The notes beneath the pieces are model-generated. The model was given only the letters and a program-made list of their open reading frames with translations, searched no databases and had not been told where the DNA came from. The translations under genes were made by a program, and so were the position numbers. DNA of 9,607 nt from an uncultured Selenomonadales bacterium (lineage in GTDB: Bacteria; Bacillota; Negativicutes; Selenomonadales; Selenomonadaceae). Shown here piece after piece: positions 1-6,876 of this stretch (position 1 is the first letter of the stretch; every line of letters starts with the position of its first letter). The stretch lies in contig CAMVIO010000059.1 in the NCBI GenBank assembly GCA_947167555.1, positions 1 through 9,607 on the forward strand, written 5' to 3'.

Positions 1-149
1 GGGAGGAACTCGAAATCCCGATGCCCGTCACAAAATCCTTCGACGAGCAGGAAACGCTGTGGGCGGTGACGTCAGCAAAAGCGGGAACGCCGATGGAAAT
101 AACCTATTATCCGAATTGCAAGGTGATCGTTTCCGTTAAACCCTTATGA
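1..149 (+). CDS. C-terminal end of an unidentified protein (5' truncated by window edge)
   Basis: An open frame enters from the left edge (codons start at base 3) and ends at the TGA at 147-149, giving 48 residues that begin EELEIPMPVTKSFDEQ and end YYPNCKVIVSVKPL. The composition, with alternating hydrophobic residues near the end, looks like the last beta strands of a globular or exported domain, but I do not recognise the family. The frame is judged real because a strong terminator starts 14 bases after the stop and because no competing minus-strand gene covers it. The neighbouring gene on the right is convergent. Its start, length and function cannot be seen. Confidence 0.6.
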   Translation, partial: EELEIPMPVTKSFDEQETLWAVTSAKAGTPMEITYYPNCKVIVSVKPL

Positions 150-162
150 CAAGCACGAAAAA

Positions 163-202
163 CTCCCTTCAACGTCAATCCGGCGTCGAAGGGAGCTTTT
201 TT
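163..202. terminator. Bidirectional rho-independent terminator between convergent genes
   Basis: A perfect 8-bp stem (CTCCCTTC at 163-170 with GAAGGGAG at 188-195) is followed on the + strand by C and six T (197-202). Five A precede it (158-162), which read as a T run on the minus strand. It lies 13 bases after the + strand stop and just past the minus-strand stop at 212, so it can end both transcripts. Confidence 0.85.
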
Positions 203-211
203 ACGCGAAAA

Positions 212-1567
212 TCAGCCGAAGGTCGGGATGCCTTCCTCGCCAATTTGTACCGTATGGGTCTTGGATTGGCCGTTTGTCGAGAAATGCGTCTCGTCGATGT
301 TGAATTCATAGGGATCGGTCATAATCCATTGGCCGATCCAGCTTTCACCCGTGTTGAGAAGGTCGATGGTGCGCTGGAAGGAATAGGGGAACGTGCCCTT
401 GAAAACGGCCTTGCCCGAATCGAGCTCGAATACGTCCATTTGGCGCCCCACGCCCATTTGCGGGCTGGCAAAGCCGTAGTCCACATAGAGGAAATTCTTG
501 TTGCCGCCCGTGTGCACGAAAACAGGCCGGATTTGGTTATTGCCGACGAAATCCTTTTTGCAGACGACCTTGCCGTTCAGCACGATATTCAACGAACCGC
601 CGTCGGCAAACGCCATCAGCGTATCAAGTTTCCCCGAGCCGTCGTCATAAAGGCATACGTTGTCTGCGGGGAACGTCGTCAATTCCTCGCAGTAGGAGGC
701 GGGCCCGAGATTGTATTTGGGATTGAACATTCCCGGCCGCTCGTCGAAACCGATGGTCGTCGTAATCGTCCCCGAGGCATAGGCCGCGATTTCGTACTGA
801 TTGAAGTAGAACGTCACGCCGCGCGGCTCGATGACCCAGGAAACCTTGTCGTGAATCACCTGGTCCGCGACGGTGGCCTCCATGCTGTCGAAGAACGTTC
901 CCTGCCTGTTTTCCTCGTAGAGCTTTGCAATGAGAACCTCAACGAGCTGTTCGCCGTCGGGGAACACCTGATACAGGGACAGCCTTTCGCCAGTCGAGGC
1001 GTCGAAATTCACGCCCTTGTACATCTGCCCGCCGTGGGCGCCGCCGGTGTATGTATAGGTCGAGTCGAGGAACGACAGGACGAGCGCGTCGGCCCGCTTT
1101 ATGATCAAATCATTTTCGTAGGCGTAACCGTTGAAAGAATCACCATAGCCGTTCTTCTTGCGTTCCGAGTAGTCCTTCAGCGCCTCCTCGCGCATCTGGC
1201 CCTGCAAACGGAGCGCTTCCGCACGAACGCTGTTGTTATAGGACTCCAGCGCCGCCGCCAGCTTCGGGAAATTCTTCGAGCCGAGCATCGAACGTCCGTC
1301 GCCGTCGGCCAGATACAGCTCCGGCCATGACTGGCGGAGCACGACTTTCCCCTCGCCTATCGCCTCATACTGCTGGACTTTTTTGTAAAGGCCGAAGGAT
1401 CGCAGCGCGGGATCGACAGCTATCGACCCGAGGGGCGCGCCTTCCGTCGGCTCGTAGTCCTCGGAAACCTCCGCCGGTTCCTCGCCCGCCTGCGCGACGC
1501 CCAACGGGGAAAGAATCGCGGAGCACGCGAAGGCCAACGCCAGGCCAAACGCTTTTTTATTCTTCAT
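212..1567 (-). CDS. Exported DUF3298 (RsiV-like) domain protein, paralogue 1
   Basis: A 451-residue protein of unknown biochemical role, predicted to be exported. The start is ATG at 1567-1565, preceded by AAGGAGG at good distance (1582-1576); a longer frame to 1624 adds residues ahead of the signal peptide and lacks such a site. Residues 1-28 form a signal peptide (MKNKKAF, hydrophobic core, AQA cut). Residues about 65-180 resemble the DUF4163/PdaC-type N-terminal region, ending in TGGAHG (174-179). Residues about 185-276 match DUF3298, with FYFNQYEIAAYASG at 253-266. This pair of domains is known from RsiV and PdaC, and from many uncharacterised Bacillota proteins. Residues 290-451 form a further region shared with the paralogue at 4940-6280. 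It is the last gene of the minus-strand run, 75 bases after the TPM gene. There is no transmembrane anchor, so it is not a RsiV-type anti-sigma factor itself. Confidence 0.85.
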   Translation of the reverse strand: MKNKKAFGLALAFACSAILSPLGVAQAGEEPAEVSEDYEPTEGAPLGSIAVDPALRSFGLYKKVQQYEAIGEGKVVLRQSWPELYLADGDGRSMLGSKNFPKLAAALESYNNSVRAEALRLQGQMREEALKDYSERKKNGYGDSFNGYAYENDLIIKRADALVLSFLDSTYTYTGGAHGGQMYKGVNFDASTGERLSLYQVFPDGEQLVEVLIAKLYEENRQGTFFDSMEATVADQVIHDKVSWVIEPRGVTFYFNQYEIAAYASGTITTTIGFDERPGMFNPKYNLGPASYCEELTTFPADNVCLYDDGSGKLDTLMAFADGGSLNIVLNGKVVCKKDFVGNNQIRPVFVHTGGNKNFLYVDYGFASPQMGVGRQMDVFELDSGKAVFKGTFPYSFQRTIDLLNTGESWIGQWIMTDPYEFNIDETHFSTNGQSKTHTVQIGEEGIPTFG

Positions 1568-1593
1568 AAACACTTCCTCCTTATTAAAAATAG

Positions 1594-1641
1594 AGAGTGA
1601 AGAAAATGTACACCTTCTCTCCACTCTCCAAACTTCACTCT
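1594..1641 (-). repeat. Inverted repeat in the gap between the TPM and DUF3298 genes
   Basis: A perfect 9-bp inverted repeat (AGAGTGAAG at 1594-1602, CTTCACTCT at 1633-1641) with a 30-base purine/pyrimidine-biased spacer fills most of the 75-base gap. In the minus-strand transcript the hairpin is followed by CTATTTTT and then the ribosome-binding site of the next gene. It could be a leaky intercistronic terminator, a processing signal or an operator. The long loop makes it a poor canonical terminator. Confidence 0.5.
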
Positions 1642-1642
1642 T

Positions 1643-2416
1643 CTAGAACGATCCGCCGCCGCCGCCGTGGCTCTCGTCCCTTGCGCTGCTGCCGCCGGAG
1701 CTCTTCGACTTCTTCGTGCGCGTAACGTTCATGAACAGGAAACGGTCGTCGCTCTCCGCCAAGTCGAAGCTGCCATCCACCAAATACTCACTGGCGCGCG
1801 CCGCAGGCGTCACGTTGCTCATGCTGCTGATCAGCACCTCCCGCACGCCGTATCCGCCGAGGCCGCCGAGAGCCAGCGCGATAATCGCCGCAAGAATGCT
1901 GAATCCTGCCGACGGATCGTAAGGCTTGCCTTCCTTCGCGTAATAATCCAGCGAAGTTTCGATAGCCGCCGTGTATTTCAGGAACGCTTCGCCATACTTG
2001 TTGTCCTTGAGTTTCGGAACCATCTCGCTCTGGATATACTTGATTCCCACGTCATCGGTAATCTTGGCGCGCATGGCGTTGTCCGTGGACATATAGTATT
2101 CCCGCTTTTTCGGATCCACCGAGACCAGAAGCACGATGCCTCCATTCGGCGCACCCCTGAACCCCTGGTCAAGCAGCGCATTGGCCACCTGCCCGATAGG
2201 TCTTCCCTGCATGGACGGCTGAACCACGATGCCGATGCGGACGTTGTGTGTTTTCTCGATGCGCTGGATTTCCTCATTCAGCTTTTGGACTTCCGCTGTC
2301 GAAAGTACCTTTGCGTTGTCGAAAACCGCCCCCGCAGCTTCCGCGCGGAAGCTGAACGCCGCCAGTGCGACGAACAGCGCGAAGAATATCGTCAAAACCG
2401 ATTGGATTCTTTTCAT
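1643..2416 (-). CDS. TPM-domain membrane protein, YdjH-like
   Basis: A 257-residue protein. Residues 1-28 are a signal peptide ending in AEA. Residues about 31-155 form the TPM domain (TLP18.3/Psb32/MOLO-1; YgcG family), with the NGGIVLLVSVDPKKREYYMST core at 91-111. A single membrane segment lies at about 171-198, followed by a tail containing DRFLFMNVTRTK and ending GGGGGSF. This order (extracytoplasmic TPM, membrane span, glycine-rich tail with a DRFL segment) is that of Bacillus subtilis YdjH. Some TPM proteins show phosphatase activity, but the better-known role of YdjH is as part of a membrane complex that recruits PspA through YdjI. It has a GGGAGG ribosome site, and its start lies 15 bases after the stop of the zinc-ribbon gene, so the two are almost certainly cotranscribed. 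Family assignment is firm; the PspA link is inferred. Confidence 0.9.
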   Translation of the reverse strand: MKRIQSVLTIFFALFVALAAFSFRAEAAGAVFDNAKVLSTAEVQKLNEEIQRIEKTHNVRIGIVVQPSMQGRPIGQVANALLDQGFRGAPNGGIVLLVSVDPKKREYYMSTDNAMRAKITDDVGIKYIQSEMVPKLKDNKYGEAFLKYTAAIETSLDYYAKEGKPYDPSAGFSILAAIIALALGGLGGYGVREVLISSMSNVTPAARASEYLVDGSFDLAESDDRFLFMNVTRTKKSKSSGGSSARDESHGGGGGSF

Positions 2417-2431
2417 TTCGTCACACCTCCC

Positions 2432-3532
2432 TCAAACAAACAGTTTCGCTATGAAATAGGTAATGAACATCACAATGGCAGCCGATCCCGCGAAGTACAT
2501 CATCGCCTTCTGCTTGTCGTAGGGCAGGCTGCCGACGAATTTTCCGGTCTGGCCGTTCATCATGAAAGTGTACGGCTGACCGTTATAGCGGGTCGTCAGG
2601 ATCCAGACCGGCACCATCGCGTAGGAGACGTTGCCGCCCTCCTTGATGACGGCGGAGGATTCCGTCGAGCAGTTGTCGTAGCCCTCGACGGTGTCCTGCA
2701 GGACCTCGATGGCGCTGGCTTCGACTCGCTTGTCCGCGCGCGGCACCGACATCTCGGCGTCCTCGTCGTACTTGTCCGCCAGATAGCCGGTGAAATAGGC
2801 CGCGCTGAACGGCACCAGTTCGCTGTAATCGAACGGCTCGATACTCTCCATATAGTCGTTGTCCATCTTCGAGCTGCCGTCCACGGGAATCTTCTCGAAG
2901 CTCATGGTGCCGCTGCGGGTGCAGCTGTAGACGCTGGTCTCAGTGATCGTCTCATCGGAGGTATTGATCACGTTGACGCTCTCAGCGCGGAACTCCGCGT
3001 GGGCCTCGACGCTGGAATCGAACAGCCAGAACGGGACGTACATCGGCTGGATGTCCTCGACGCGGTTGTTCGCGGTGAACGCGTTCGGCAGCAGCCGTTT
3101 CCCTTTGTAGAATTCTTTCAGCGCCGCTACCGCGTCCTGCTTCGTCTTCTTGAACGGGATCACGAAGTCGGGCTTCAGCATGCCGCTGAAGCGATTCGGC
3201 AGCATGGTCGGGTTGCCGCAATAGCAGCACTCTGTCGCCATCGTGTTCTCATCGGCGACGATTTCCGCGCCGCAGGACGAGCAGGTAAAGGTCCGCATCG
3301 CGGCCATTTCGTCCTCGCTCCATTCACCGCCCGCGGCCTCGGTGTCCCACTTGGCCTCCTGGGCCTCCTGGGCTTTTGCCGCCATTTCCTGCTTCTTTTG
3401 GAAAAGATCTTCAACGGCGCTGATCTCCAGCTCCGTGCCGCAGTATTCGCACGTCACTTTGTCGTTTCCGGGCTGGAACGAAAGCGGCGCGTCGCAATGC
3501 GGACATTTGTAGCTTACAGAAGTGTCAGCCAT
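2432..3532 (-). CDS. Double zinc-ribbon membrane-anchored protein, YdjG-like
   Basis: A 366-residue protein without a signal peptide. Two zinc ribbons are visible: C10-x2-C13 with C28-x2-C31, and C84-x2-C87 with C102-x2-C105. A charged, probably helical linker (about 40-65) separates them. A large beta-rich middle follows (about 115-335), including IQPMYVPFWLFD and YAMVPVWILTTRYNG, and a single hydrophobic segment at about 343-366 ends the chain as a membrane anchor. Proteins of this kind are often annotated as PriA-like helicases or phage replication proteins because of the ribbons alone; no helicase motif is present here. Length, order and the adjacent TPM gene match YdjG of Bacillus subtilis, part of the YdjGH complex that tethers YdjI and PspA. 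The start is set by AAGGAGG at 3546-3540, upstream of the ATG. Confidence 0.88.
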   Translation of the reverse strand: MADTSVSYKCPHCDAPLSFQPGNDKVTCEYCGTELEISAVEDLFQKKQEMAAKAQEAQEAKWDTEAAGGEWSEDEMAAMRTFTCSSCGAEIVADENTMATECCYCGNPTMLPNRFSGMLKPDFVIPFKKTKQDAVAALKEFYKGKRLLPNAFTANNRVEDIQPMYVPFWLFDSSVEAHAEFRAESVNVINTSDETITETSVYSCTRSGTMSFEKIPVDGSSKMDNDYMESIEPFDYSELVPFSAAYFTGYLADKYDEDAEMSVPRADKRVEASAIEVLQDTVEGYDNCSTESSAVIKEGGNVSYAMVPVWILTTRYNGQPYTFMMNGQTGKFVGSLPYDKQKAMMYFAGSAAIVMFITYFIAKLFV

Positions 3533-3566
3533 AAAATTGCCTCCTTATCGGATGATTAGGATATGA

Positions 3567-3606
3567 CGAATAAGTCAATTCGCGCATCTGTCGATGGACT
3601 TATTCG
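3567..3606. repeat. Perfect 10-bp inverted repeat upstream of the zinc-ribbon gene
   Basis: CGAATAAGTC (3567-3576) and GACTTATTCG (3597-3606) are exact reverse complements separated by 20 bases, so the half-site centres are 30 bases apart, about three helical turns. The repeat lies 35-74 bases upstream of the zinc-ribbon start. It could be an operator for this operon or a stem in its leader. A TTGACT hexamer overlaps the proximal arm on the minus strand, but I see no good -10 at the right distance. Confidence 0.55.
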
Positions 3607-3617
3607 ACGTTTCCTTT

Positions 3618-3640
3618 TTCAAAATCGAGGAAACCCCGAT
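3618..3640 (-). terminator. Possible weak terminator after the 4156-3647 gene
   Basis: On the minus strand a 7-bp stem with one G-U pair (ATCGGGG, loop TTT, CCTCGAT; + strand 3624-3640) is followed by TTTTG and then A residues. It starts 7 bases past the stop at 3647. The U tract is short, so read-through into the zinc-ribbon gene is possible. Confidence 0.4.
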
Positions 3641-3646
3641 CAGAAA

Positions 3647-4156
3647 TCAATGACAAAAAAACCTTGAGGGGCGTTTTTTGATCTGCACGTCCGGGAAGAA
3701 CTCCCTCAGGAACGTATGCAGCTTCCTCATGGCGTCGACTGCCTCCTTCGGCAGATCCTGGTTGTCGAAAAAATCCGCTTCGCTCTTGTCCGCGTAGCGA
3801 AACGTTACACGGACAGTGTCCGCGTCGCGGACGTCCTCTTTGCTTTTCGGCGATTTCGCCCACCGCAAAAGATCTTTGCGGCTGAACATCGTGGCAAGCT
3901 CGTCGAGCTTTTCCTTCGGTACCTCGACAGTGCGTTGGATTTTCGGGGCTCGCCAATCATTCTGCGCGTCCAGCGTTACCTGCACCGTCCCGTCCTCTTC
4001 TTGGGAAAGCTTCATATAGAGATGGCCGCCGGGCTTGCTGCCGGCTGAATCATAGGAGCAGGCCACAAGCGCCGGTTCTTCCGCGCTGCAAAGCAATGTG
4101 CGGGCGCCCAATCCCACGAGAACGACTGCCAAAAGACCAATCACCCACGCTTTCAT
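3647..4156 (-). CDS. Small exported protein of unknown function, MKAW-leader paralogue 1
   Basis: A 169-residue protein that I do not recognise. The start is ATG at 4156-4154 with GGGGGA upstream; an in-frame ATG 14 codons earlier (4198) is less likely because the signal peptide MKAWVIGLLAVVLVGLG would then be internal. The leader probably ends near CSA at 23-25; the cysteine there lacks a good lipobox. The mature part begins with beta strands (LYMKLSQEEDGTVQVTLDAQ). A helix follows (VPKEKLDELATMFSRKDLLRWA, 79-100), then a strand with YADKSEADFF and a C-terminal helix (EAVDAMRKLHTFLREFF). This pattern weakly resembles the protein at 6277-6876, with which it shares its leader at the DNA level. 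It stands 132 bases downstream of the 4289 gene, so it may have its own promoter, although none is clear. Confidence 0.75.
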   Translation of the reverse strand: MKAWVIGLLAVVLVGLGARTLLCSAEEPALVACSYDSAGSKPGGHLYMKLSQEEDGTVQVTLDAQNDWRAPKIQRTVEVPKEKLDELATMFSRKDLLRWAKSPKSKEDVRDADTVRVTFRYADKSEADFFDNQDLPKEAVDAMRKLHTFLREFFPDVQIKKRPSRFFCH

Positions 4157-4177
4157 TCCGCATCCCCCGATTCCATG
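4148..4177 (-). repeat. Duplicated leader segment, copy 1 (ribosome site plus first codons)
   Basis: These 30 bases match 6868-6897 at 26 positions without gaps. They cover the stretch from an upstream CATGGAATCG through the ribosome-binding site to codon 3 of the gene. Similarity continues more weakly into the signal peptide (16 of the next 22 bases), then fades. Confidence 0.7.
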
Positions 4178-4288
4178 CGTCGTGAAGATATCAATCATTA
4201 CTATTTTCTCTGTTTCACCGAAATTTCCTGCCGAAAAGTTTCATCTTTGCATTGAAAAAGACAAAAGCCCTACTCTTTTCTCCTCTTT

Positions 4289-4900
4289 TTATCCCAGCGG
4301 CAACTGCTGGAGCAGGAACGACCTCGTCTTTTCGGACCAAATCAGCTCCGCATTCCAATCCGTCAGTATCTTCATCTCATAGCCGAATTGGGCGCCCTCC
4401 GGCATATATTCAATGGCGCTTTCCATGATGTATTGGCCGTTTTCAATTTTTGAGGACAAAAGATGCCATTCCAACGGCTTGTAACCGACGGCAATCAAGT
4501 CTTCAACCATCAGTTCAAACTTCCATTTTCCGTTCTCCTCGGAAATCAGCCAATAGCCGCAGTTCTTGTCATGAGCGCCCACGGTGGCAAATATTTCCCA
4601 GAATCGTTTAGATTCCCCCAAAACACGAAGCTCCCGCACATAGAAACCTACGCCGCCCTGTGCGGCGTCGATATTCTTCATGGCCATCTTCCGGTTACCG
4701 TCTTTGTCCATTAGGAAAATCGTGCCGTCCTTCATGTTGACAGCCTTCACATCCTCCGTCAACCAGACTTCATTCTTGTCCAGATAAAGGAACGTGCTTT
4801 GCCCGACGGGCTCCACCGACGAATCCGCCGACGCGAGCGGCATTCCTATCGCCAACAAAAGCCCCATCAGCAGTCCCACTGCCGTCAATCTGATTTTCAT
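4289..4900 (-). CDS. Exported protein of unknown function, 203 residues
   Basis: I do not recognise this family. Residues 1-26 are a signal peptide (MKIRLTAVGLLMGLLLAIG, cut near ASA-DS). The mature part looks all-beta in its first half: short strands around FLYLDKNEVWLT, TIFLMDKDGNRKMAMKNID, GVGFYVRELRVLGE and RFWEIFATVGAHDKNCGYWLIS, which would suit a small exported sensor or binding domain. It then has ENGKWKFELMVEDLIAVGY, and the C-terminal part carries tryptophans and glutamates. There is one cysteine in the mature chain (CGYW), so no disulfide is expected. The start has GAGAGGAGA upstream and lies 39 bases after the stop of the DUF3298 gene at 4940, so it is probably in that operon. Its DNA is visibly richer in A and T than its neighbours, hinting at a different history. 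Confidence 0.75.
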   Translation of the reverse strand: MKIRLTAVGLLMGLLLAIGMPLASADSSVEPVGQSTFLYLDKNEVWLTEDVKAVNMKDGTIFLMDKDGNRKMAMKNIDAAQGGVGFYVRELRVLGESKRFWEIFATVGAHDKNCGYWLISEENGKWKFELMVEDLIAVGYKPLEWHLLSSKIENGQYIMESAIEYMPEGAQFGYEMKILTDWNAELIWSEKTRSFLLQQLPLG

Positions 4901-4939
4901 GAATCATTTCTCCTCTCTTTAAGAACAAAGCATACTGAT

Positions 4940-6280
4940 TCAATACCCCCGCATCGCGCCTTCCTCGGGCCAGCCGTCCGGCCCCACATGGTAATGGACG
5001 TGCTTTTTTTCTTCTTCAATGATTTCATTGATATTGGCGGAACCGATATCCCGGTTCATCAGCCAGCGGTAGTGATCGGTCGGCTCCTCTCCGGGCGTCG
5101 GCGCATCGCAGAGGCAGAAATTCCCCGGCGAAATCATCGGGAGGATCAACCGGTCGTCCTCATCCTCGATCGAGGCCAGCATCGTCAGCGGACGCGAACC
5201 GGGCAGCCGCTCGACGCCGTCAGACGAGAGCCGATAGACGCGAAGCTCATGGGGCAGGGTCTCCCCCCTGGCATAGGGCGCAACGTCCGCATAGAGATAT
5301 CGCCGCCCATCCATCAGGCTGACGAAGGTCCAACGCTGATAGCGAAGCGGCTCTTCCTCGACGAGCTCAAAATCTCCGAGGCGAATCTTCTGCCCGCCCA
5401 CAGTCAGCATCGCCGTCGCCCCATCCCCCAGCGGCACGCGAACCGGCATGAAGGGCTCCAATTCAAAGCTCCAAGCGGGGGCCCCCATTCTGTATTCCTC
5501 GTCGAAAAGCTCCGGCGCCTCGTGGAAAAAGATGGTCGCCGTGTAGATCATCTGCCCCGCATCGTATCTGTCCGCCCCGACAACGATATCATGGGGCGTA
5601 AAATAGAACGTCGCGCCGCGGGCGAAAAGCGTCCATTGCAGATGACCTTCTCCCGCCTTTTCCGAAAGATAGTCTTCCAATGCATCACGGAAAGCTACGC
5701 CCGGATAGTCGCTGCGAAGGCGTTCGGCAATGAGTCCCGGCAAGACCGCCGTATCGGTGAACATATCGTCCAATGTCAATTCCTTGCTCCATCGGGTATC
5801 AAAATTTCGTCCGGAGACGCCATATCGTCCGCGATGACCGCCCTGATAAGCGGCATTGGATTCCAGGAAGCTGACGACGGAAGTATCCATGCGCTGTACG
5901 AATTTGCTCCGATAAATCGGCATGCTTTTTCCCGACAACGCCTCTTCCTGCTCTTCCATGGCGTCCCGATTCAGCGCACCGAAAACGTTGCCGGCCTCGC
6001 CGGGATTGGTGAATGCGCCAAAGCCCGACCACGGCATTTTCTTTCCGGTGGCTTCCATCGTTTCCCGCCGCACCCGCAATATCCCCGGCAGCGCGCGTAA
6101 ATAGGACTGCCCGTAGGGATCGATCTCGATGTCTTTCTCATACGGGGTCTGATCCGCCGTATTCGGGGCAAAGGCCGCCTCCGCCGTCTGCAAAGTCGAG
6201 CTGCAGGTTGCGGGAAAAAACGGCGTGCCGAACAATGCCGCCGCTGCCAACAGCCCTGCAGCTTTTTTCGTGAGCTTCAT
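4940..6280 (-). CDS. Exported DUF3298-like domain protein, paralogue 2
   Basis: A 446-residue exported protein. The start is ATG at 6280-6278 with GGGAGG six bases upstream; a frame opening 5 codons earlier begins inside that site. The signal peptide covers about 1-36 (MKLTKKAAGLLAAAALFG, cut near AEA); the PATC at 23-26 is a poor lipobox, so a lipoprotein is possible but less likely. It follows the layout of the protein at 212-1567: YQGGHRG (145-151) answers TGGAHG, ATFYFTPHDIVVGADRYDAG (223-242) answers FYFNQYEIAAYASG, and DEEYRMGAPAW answers NPKYNLGPASY. A similar C-terminal region follows, with RRYLYADV. Sequence identity is low. The function is unknown; the DUF3298 fold is shared with RsiV and PdaC. 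The start codon overlaps the stop of the upstream gene as ATGA, implying translational coupling. Confidence 0.85.
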   Translation of the reverse strand: MKLTKKAAGLLAAAALFGTPFFPATCSSTLQTAEAAFAPNTADQTPYEKDIEIDPYGQSYLRALPGILRVRRETMEATGKKMPWSGFGAFTNPGEAGNVFGALNRDAMEEQEEALSGKSMPIYRSKFVQRMDTSVVSFLESNAAYQGGHRGRYGVSGRNFDTRWSKELTLDDMFTDTAVLPGLIAERLRSDYPGVAFRDALEDYLSEKAGEGHLQWTLFARGATFYFTPHDIVVGADRYDAGQMIYTATIFFHEAPELFDEEYRMGAPAWSFELEPFMPVRVPLGDGATAMLTVGGQKIRLGDFELVEEEPLRYQRWTFVSLMDGRRYLYADVAPYARGETLPHELRVYRLSSDGVERLPGSRPLTMLASIEDEDDRLILPMISPGNFCLCDAPTPGEEPTDHYRWLMNRDIGSANINEIIEEEKKHVHYHVGPDGWPEEGAMRGY

Positions 6281-6876
6281 GCAATTCCCTCCCATACGTC
6301 CTTCCCATATTCCCGCCCCAAGGCGCGGAAAAAGTCAATGAACCATTCCTCCCGATAATATCTGGCGTCGGGCTTCACGTCGCCGCCCCGCCCGTCGGCG
6401 CAAATCCTTTCGCCGCTGACGTAACACACTTCAAGAGACATGTCGTCGCCCAGCGCCGAGTTCCAGAGAGAATGGCCGTCAATCTGCGCCACGTCATGCT
6501 CCTTCAGCAGCGCATCCAGCCGTGCCAGCGCATCGCCCTTTACGGGAAAATCCGCTTTGCGGCTTTGTCCACCGTCCCGCCAGTATTCCAAATGACAGAG
6601 CGCGCTGTCCCCGGTCCTCTCCAACCGGAAATCGTACCAGCCCCACGGGTAACGCTCCCGCAGCGCAGGCTCGTCATAATCGACGCTGAACTGGAAGCGC
6701 AGCCGGAACGAAGAAATCTCGGTCGAGGAAATCACCACGGGCGACGTATGCCGCACCGAATTGCCCCGCGTGCCGCCGTCCTCCTCCACATCCGCGTCCG
6801 CCGCAAAACAAACAGGCGCCCCGGCCGCCACTCCCAAAAGGATGCTTGCCAGAACGCCAATAATCCACGCTTTCAT
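6277..6876 (-). CDS. Small exported protein of unknown function, MKAW-leader paralogue 2
   Basis: A 199-residue protein that I do not recognise. The start is ATG at 6876-6874 after GAGGGA; the longer frame from 6903 would place a hydrophilic stretch before the signal peptide MKAWIIGVLASILLGVAAG. The cut is probably near FAA (24-26). An acidic, low-complexity stretch follows (DADVEEDGGTRG). The folded part starts near 55 with strands (FRLRFQFSVDY, WYDFRLERT, ALCHLEYWRDGG). A helix follows (ALARLDALLKEHDV, 116-129), then a strand with CYVSGERICADGRGG and a C-terminal helix (YYREEWFIDFFRALGREYG). This helix-strand-helix order parallels the protein at 3647-4156. It is the first gene of the minus-strand run; its stop codon shares ATGA with the start of the DUF3298 gene at 4940-6280, so the two products may act together. 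Confidence 0.78.
   Translation of the reverse strand: MKAWIIGVLASILLGVAAGAPVCFAADADVEEDGGTRGNSVRHTSPVVISSTEISSFRLRFQFSVDYDEPALRERYPWGWYDFRLERTGDSALCHLEYWRDGGQSRKADFPVKGDALARLDALLKEHDVAQIDGHSLWNSALGDDMSLEVCYVSGERICADGRGGDVKPDARYYREEWFIDFFRALGREYGKDVWEGIA

Noticed and set aside
146..1330. A 394-codon open frame on the + strand
   Set aside because: It is antisense to the DUF3298 gene at 212-1567, starts inside the end of the left partial gene and runs through its terminator. Composition is that of a shadow frame.
212..1567. RsiV anti-sigma factor
   Set aside because: It shares the DUF3298-type domain but lacks a cytoplasmic anti-sigma domain and a membrane span, and no sigma factor gene is adjacent.
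2432..3532. PriA-like helicase or phage replication protein
   Set aside because: Only the zinc ribbons support such a name. Walker and helicase motifs are missing and the chain ends in a membrane anchor.
1667..3559. A 630-codon open frame on the + strand
   Set aside because: It lies antisense to two well-recognised genes (TPM and zinc-ribbon), has no ribosome-binding site, and its arginine/histidine/valine-rich product is typical of the complement of GC-rich coding DNA.
4157..4288. Promoter and terminator in the gap between the 4289 and 4156 genes
   Set aside because: The gap is AT-rich, but I found only a weak 5-bp A/T stem and no convincing -35/-10 pair on the minus strand.
4799..6100. 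A 433-codon open frame on the + strand
   Set aside because: It is antisense to the DUF3298 gene at 4940-6280, which has a signal peptide, a ribosome site and a recognised domain layout.
4940..6280. Lipoprotein because of Cys26
   Set aside because: The residues before it (PAT) do not fit a lipobox well, and a normal signal peptidase site follows near residue 36. It is left open in the gene entry.
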